From CAYUKK01 sp964445305 (GTDB taxonomy: Bacteria > Acidobacteriota > Aminicenantia > Aminicenantales > UBA8522): 64,000 nucleotides of DNA. This document shows, in pieces, positions 60,837 to 64,000 of the stretch. A model generated the notes under the pieces. That model saw only the letters and a program-made list of their open reading frames with translations. It made no database searches and was not told the origin of the DNA. The stretch spans positions 1 through 64,000 of the forward strand of contig CAYUKK010000020.1 of NCBI GenBank assembly GCA_964445305.1, read 5' to 3'. Both the position numbers and the translations under genes were made by a program. Position 1 is the stretch's first letter, and each line of letters starts with the position of its first letter.

Positions 60837-61972
60837 ACACGGTCCTCATCGTGGCCGGCGAAAACTCGGGCGAAAAATACGGGGCCGATGTCGTGCGGGA
60901 ATTCCGCAGGATTTATCCCCACTTCTCCTTCTTCGGCATCGGCGGGAAGGCCATGGCCGCTGAAGGAGTTGACCTCCTCTTCCCCATCGAGGCTCTCAGC
61001 GGCATCGGCGTTTTTGAGGTCATCTCCGCCCTCCCCCGCATCCATCGCATCTTCAGGCGCATCGACCGGGAAGTCGATTCGAGAAAGCCGCGGGCGGCCA
61101 TCCTCATCGACTGCCCTGACTTCAACCTTCGCTTGGCCAAGAGGCTAAAGCGGCGGGGTGTCCCCGTTCTTTATTATATCGGTCCGACAGTGTGGGCTTG
61201 GCGGAAACAAAGGTTGAAGACGATCAAGAAGGCAGTGGCCAAGATGCTCTTGATTTTCCCGTTCGAAAAACCCCTCTACGACGCCCAGGGGATTCCTGCT
61301 GTTTTCGTCGGACACCCCCTCAAGCAAAAAGTTAGGGTGGAGGCGAGTCGGTCCGCTTTCTGGCAAAAATATTCCCTTCCGCCCAACATGCCTCTCGTCT
61401 CGCTTCTTCCGGGCAGTCGGCAGACCGAAATGCTGAACCACTGGCCAGTCCTGCGTCAGGCTATGGACCGGATACGGTCAGAAATCCCCGTCGTTTTTCT
61501 CTGGGTGGTAGCGGAAAGCCTGGACAGCCGGTGGGTCGATCAGCTCCGCCAATGCATCGACACTCAAGACAGAGTATTAATTGAAGACCGGTATGAAGCC
61601 ATGGCTTATTCGGACTTGGTCCTTTCCGCCTGCGGCACAGCCAACCTCGAGGCGGCGTTGTTAGGAACGCCGCTTATCGCTTTCTACCGTCTTTCTCCTC
61701 TCACCTATTATCCCTTTCGGCCATTGGTAAAAATTCAAGATTTTAGCATCGTTAATATCCTGGCTCAAAAGCGCATCATCCCCGAGCTCATCCAGCGCCA
61801 GTTCAACCCGGACCGCCTGGCCCGAGAAGCAGTCGAGCTTCTCCGCTCTAACGAAAGAAAAGCCAAGATGAAAGCAGAACTGGCAGGACTCGACAGATTA
61901 CTGAGCGATGAAAATGCCGCAGCTAATGTGGCCAGCGAACTCGGAAAGCTCCTCGCTGGGCGGGGGTTCTAA
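60833..61972 (+). CDS. lpxB: Lipid-A-disaccharide synthase
   Basis: A 379-residue GT19 enzyme that joins UDP-diacylglucosamine and lipid X. VAGENSGEKYGADVV, FFGIGGKAM, LIDCPDFNLRLAKRLK, YYIGPTVWAWRKQRL, VGHPLKQ, LLPGSRQTEM and ACGTANLEAALLGTPLIAFYR are LpxB signatures. ATG 60833 overlaps the previous stop as ATGA; earlier frame codons belong to the upstream gene. It converges with the methionine synthase gene by a 4-bp overlap. Confidence 0.95.
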   Translation: MNTVLIVAGENSGEKYGADVVREFRRIYPHFSFFGIGGKAMAAEGVDLLFPIEALSGIGVFEVISALPRIHRIFRRIDREVDSRKPRAAILIDCPDFNLRLAKRLKRRGVPVLYYIGPTVWAWRKQRLKTIKKAVAKMLLIFPFEKPLYDAQGIPAVFVGHPLKQKVRVEASRSAFWQKYSLPPNMPLVSLLPGSRQTEMLNHWPVLRQAMDRIRSEIPVVFLWVVAESLDSRWVDQLRQCIDTQDRVLIEDRYEAMAYSDLVLSACGTANLEAALLGTPLIAFYRLSPLTYYPFRPLVKIQDFSIVNILAQKRIIPELIQRQFNPDRLAREAVELLRSNERKAKMKAELAGLDRLLSDENAAANVASELGKLLAGRGF

Positions 61973-63834
61973 AGCGCCTCCAGAACCTGAAGAGCCAAGT
62001 CGATCCGGCCGAGCGGCGGGCTCACCTGAACTCCCTGGACCAAGTCCTTGATGTCCACGAGGATTTCTCGAGCAATCCTCACTCCCTCTTGCCTGGCTTT
62101 TTCCGGCCCAGCTTCCTGGGCCCGTCGCATTCTGTCCATAATTCCTTCTGGAACGGCACAACCGGGCATCTCGTGGTGCACGAACTCAGCGTTTCGGAGG
62201 CTCGACAGGGGCCAGATTCCCGCCAGGACAGGAATGCGGCAATGAGTAACTCTCTTCAGGAAATTCTCAAGAAGGCGGACATCGAAAACAGGCTGGGTAA
62301 TGGCAAACTCTGCTCCCGCGTCCACCTTCCACTCGAAGCGAGAGATTTCATAATCAAGGTTGATCGCCCCTGGATTAGCGCCAACGCCGATAAAAAAACC
62401 GGTTGGCCGGTCAAGCAACTTGCCGCCGATGTCAAGCCCTCGGTTGAGCGAGCTGACGACATTGGTCAGACCAATCGAATCGACGTCGAATACCGCCGTC
62501 GCATCCGGATAGTCGCCGAGCTTGGGAGGGTCGCCGGTAATGAGAAGAAGGTTGCGAATCCCCTGCGCATAAAGCCCGAGCAAATCCGACTGCATGCCGA
62601 GAAGGTTTCTATCCCGACAGGTGTAATGGAGGAGCACCTCGCACCTCGCCTGCCTGGTCAGGATAACCGCCAGGGCCAGGGAACTCATCCGGGCGCTCGC
62701 CCGCGGCCCGTCCGGAATGTTGACGCAATCCACTCCCGCTTGCTTCAGCTTAAGGGCCGCTGCCACGGCAGCCGATGCGTCGATTCCCCGCGGCGGGAGG
62801 ATCTCGACGCAAGTGACAAATTGGCCGTCCTCGATTCTGCGAGCCAGGCCGGATTTAGCCCGGCGCGGAACCATCTTTACCTCTCGCTTTTTCTCTTCCG
62901 CCAGAGAAACACTGATCGCTCGGCGCCGCGGCGGCTGGAGAGCCCGGATGGCTCGCGAAATGGCCTTGATATGAGCGGGTGTCGTGCCGCAACAACCCCC
63001 GATGAGCTTGACCCCGACTTGGATAAAACGCTTGGCATACTCGGCCAGGTAATCAGGGGAACAAAGATAAATGTTCCGTCCCTCGACTTCGCGCGGGATG
63101 CCCGCATTGGGCATAGCCGAAAGCGGCAGCTTGGTCAGGCGAGCCATTCGCTCAATGCACTGGAGCATGGCCGCCGGGCCGACGCTGCAATTTACGCCGA
63201 CAACATCAGCCCCCCATTCCTCGAGCTTTTTCGTGAAGACCTCGGGCGTTGTGCCGTAGAGGCTGTTGCCGTCTTCCGTGATGGTCATCTCCGCGACCAG
63301 AGGAATGTTCCCGCCAATCCGACGGACGGCCTTGATCGCCTGGTGAATCTCGTTGATGTCGGAGAACGTCTCCAGGATGAAAAGGTCAACGCCACCCTCG
63401 AGGAGGGCCTCCGCCTGCTCAAGGAAAGCCTGCTCGGCTTCCTCCACGGCCGTGGGTCCCCAGGGTTCAATCTTTATCCCCAGAGGCCCGATGGAGCCGG
63501 CCACAAAAATCTCCGGGCCCGCTTCTTCCCGAACGATCTTAGCGCCGGCGCGGTTGATGTCCCGGACCTTGTCATCCAGGCCAAATTTCTTGAGCTTATA
63601 ACGGTTCGCACCGAAGGTGTTCGTCTCGATGACCTCGGCTCCGCTCTCGATGTATTCGCGATGGACTTCCCTGACGAGGGCCGGGTTGGTCAGGTTAAGC
63701 TCATCGAAGCAGGTGTGGAGGTAAACTCCTTTGCTGTAAAGCATTGTTCCCATTCCACCATCGCCGAGAAGGACACGCGTTTGGACAAGGTCAAGGAATT
63801 GGCTCTCTATTTTTTTTCTCCCTTCCCGCTCCAT
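61969..63834 (-). CDS. Bifunctional homocysteine S-methyltransferase / methylenetetrahydrofolate reductase
   Basis: A 621-residue fusion of the YitJ type. Residues 1-300 are a homocysteine-binding methyltransferase barrel (LLGDGGMGTMLYS, ETNTFGANR, zinc Cys in VNCSVGP and GGCCGTTPAHI). The remainder is an MTHFR barrel (VEILPPRG, LLLITGDPPK, AITQPVFD). Without a cobalamin domain, it likely uses S-methyl donors or methyl-THF. The chosen start is ATG 63834; the earlier ATG 63849 overlaps the -10 box of a perfect promoter, though GGAGG precedes it. Only the start is uncertain. Confidence 0.88.
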   Translation of the reverse strand: MEREGRKKIESQFLDLVQTRVLLGDGGMGTMLYSKGVYLHTCFDELNLTNPALVREVHREYIESGAEVIETNTFGANRYKLKKFGLDDKVRDINRAGAKIVREEAGPEIFVAGSIGPLGIKIEPWGPTAVEEAEQAFLEQAEALLEGGVDLFILETFSDINEIHQAIKAVRRIGGNIPLVAEMTITEDGNSLYGTTPEVFTKKLEEWGADVVGVNCSVGPAAMLQCIERMARLTKLPLSAMPNAGIPREVEGRNIYLCSPDYLAEYAKRFIQVGVKLIGGCCGTTPAHIKAISRAIRALQPPRRRAISVSLAEEKKREVKMVPRRAKSGLARRIEDGQFVTCVEILPPRGIDASAAVAAALKLKQAGVDCVNIPDGPRASARMSSLALAVILTRQARCEVLLHYTCRDRNLLGMQSDLLGLYAQGIRNLLLITGDPPKLGDYPDATAVFDVDSIGLTNVVSSLNRGLDIGGKLLDRPTGFFIGVGANPGAINLDYEISRFEWKVDAGAEFAITQPVFDVRLLENFLKRVTHCRIPVLAGIWPLSSLRNAEFVHHEMPGCAVPEGIMDRMRRAQEAGPEKARQEGVRIAREILVDIKDLVQGVQVSPPLGRIDLALQVLEAL

Positions 63835-63847
63835 TTTCAGTGCGGCC

Positions 63848-63876
63848 ATTATAATCTCGCCTCCACCTGCTGTCAA
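63848..63876 (-). promoter_or_regulatory. Perfect consensus promoter for the methionine gene
   Basis: Minus strand TTGACA (63876-63871), 17-bp spacer, TATAAT (63853-63848), 12 of 12 consensus bases. An inverted repeat CGAGG-N6-CCTCG (63881-63896) lies just upstream of the -35 and may be an operator. Confidence 0.75.
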
Positions 63877-64000
63877 CGAACGAGGGCACCGCCTCGAATT
63901 CCGATATCAACACTCGAGGGGGGTCCTCCTGTCATCACTTAGCGTGGGGGCCCCTCTCGCGGTTGATTCTTTTATTGCCCGGATGTCGCCATCAGATGAG

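Noticed and set aside
62089..63942. Long plus-strand open frame opposite the methionine synthase/MTHFR gene
   Set aside because: It is antisense to a gene with clear domains; its translation has no recognisable motif.
63877..64000. SAM or cobalamin riboswitch upstream of the methionine gene
   Set aside because: No conserved core of either class; only simple GC hairpins upstream of the promoter.

Overview
The window looks like a chromosomal segment of a Gram-negative bacterium that lives by taking up and fermenting peptides, amino acids and some sugars. Gram-negative character is shown by lpxB and waaA (lipid A and Kdo), outer-membrane barrels and a lipoprotein. Anaerobic, possibly warm-habitat metabolism is suggested by a fused ADP-forming acyl-CoA synthetase, a double-CxxC protein disulfide oxidoreductase, a TrpB2-type tryptophan synthase, CstA, BrnQ and several peptidases. 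My best guess is Candidatus Aminicenantes or a nearby Acidobacteria-like lineage. That is inference from gene content; no 16S gene is present.

Layout. 1-2435: AT-rich accessory DNA with a CHC2 zinc-finger primase (cut by the window edge), two helix-turn-helix genes, a sigma-like protein, a 16-unit NNGCC array and helically phased repeats. It abuts the 3' end of a tRNA-Arg gene, the classical site for an integrated element. 2.6-10.2 kb: transporters (BrnQ, CstA, SLC13, APC) and UppP. 10.2-16.7 kb: a MITE-like repeat and a minor-pilin operon ending in a PilY1-like protein. 17.0-21.5 kb: a P-type ATPase and an exonuclease-fur operon. 21.6-24.6 kb: rhaBA. 24.7-30.8 kb: a HEAT protein and an HD-GYP protein sharing an N-terminal module, then a disulfide oxidoreductase and an acyl-CoA synthetase. 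30.8-38.7 kb: three alkaline-phosphatase-superfamily hydrolases in tandem, a small ribbon-helix-helix-like protein, a membrane protein and an aminotransferase. 38.9-43.4 kb: trpB2 with an apparent Trp-codon leader peptide, and a peptidase/beta-propeller/barrel fusion. 44-49.2 kb: surface proteins and a double ABC-2 transporter. 49.5-56.3 kb: S9 peptidase, M23 peptidase, N-acyl-D-amino-acid deacylase, PAP2 phosphatase, waaA. 56.4-63.9 kb: rpsO-pnp, three pseudopilins, lpxB, and a methionine synthase/MTHFR fusion.

Two observations stand out. First, many promoters fit the sigma-70 consensus with 17-bp spacers, and at six genes or leaders the -10 box lies only 7-13 nt before the start codon, so the transcripts should be leaderless or nearly so; other genes have good Shine-Dalgarno sequences. 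Second, trpB2 is preceded by a consensus promoter, a 28-codon leader peptide with tandem Trp codons, a hairpin starting at those codons and a small hairpin with a U tract: an apparent attenuator. A 38-60 bp dispersed repeat also occurs three times, twice directly upstream of a promoter.
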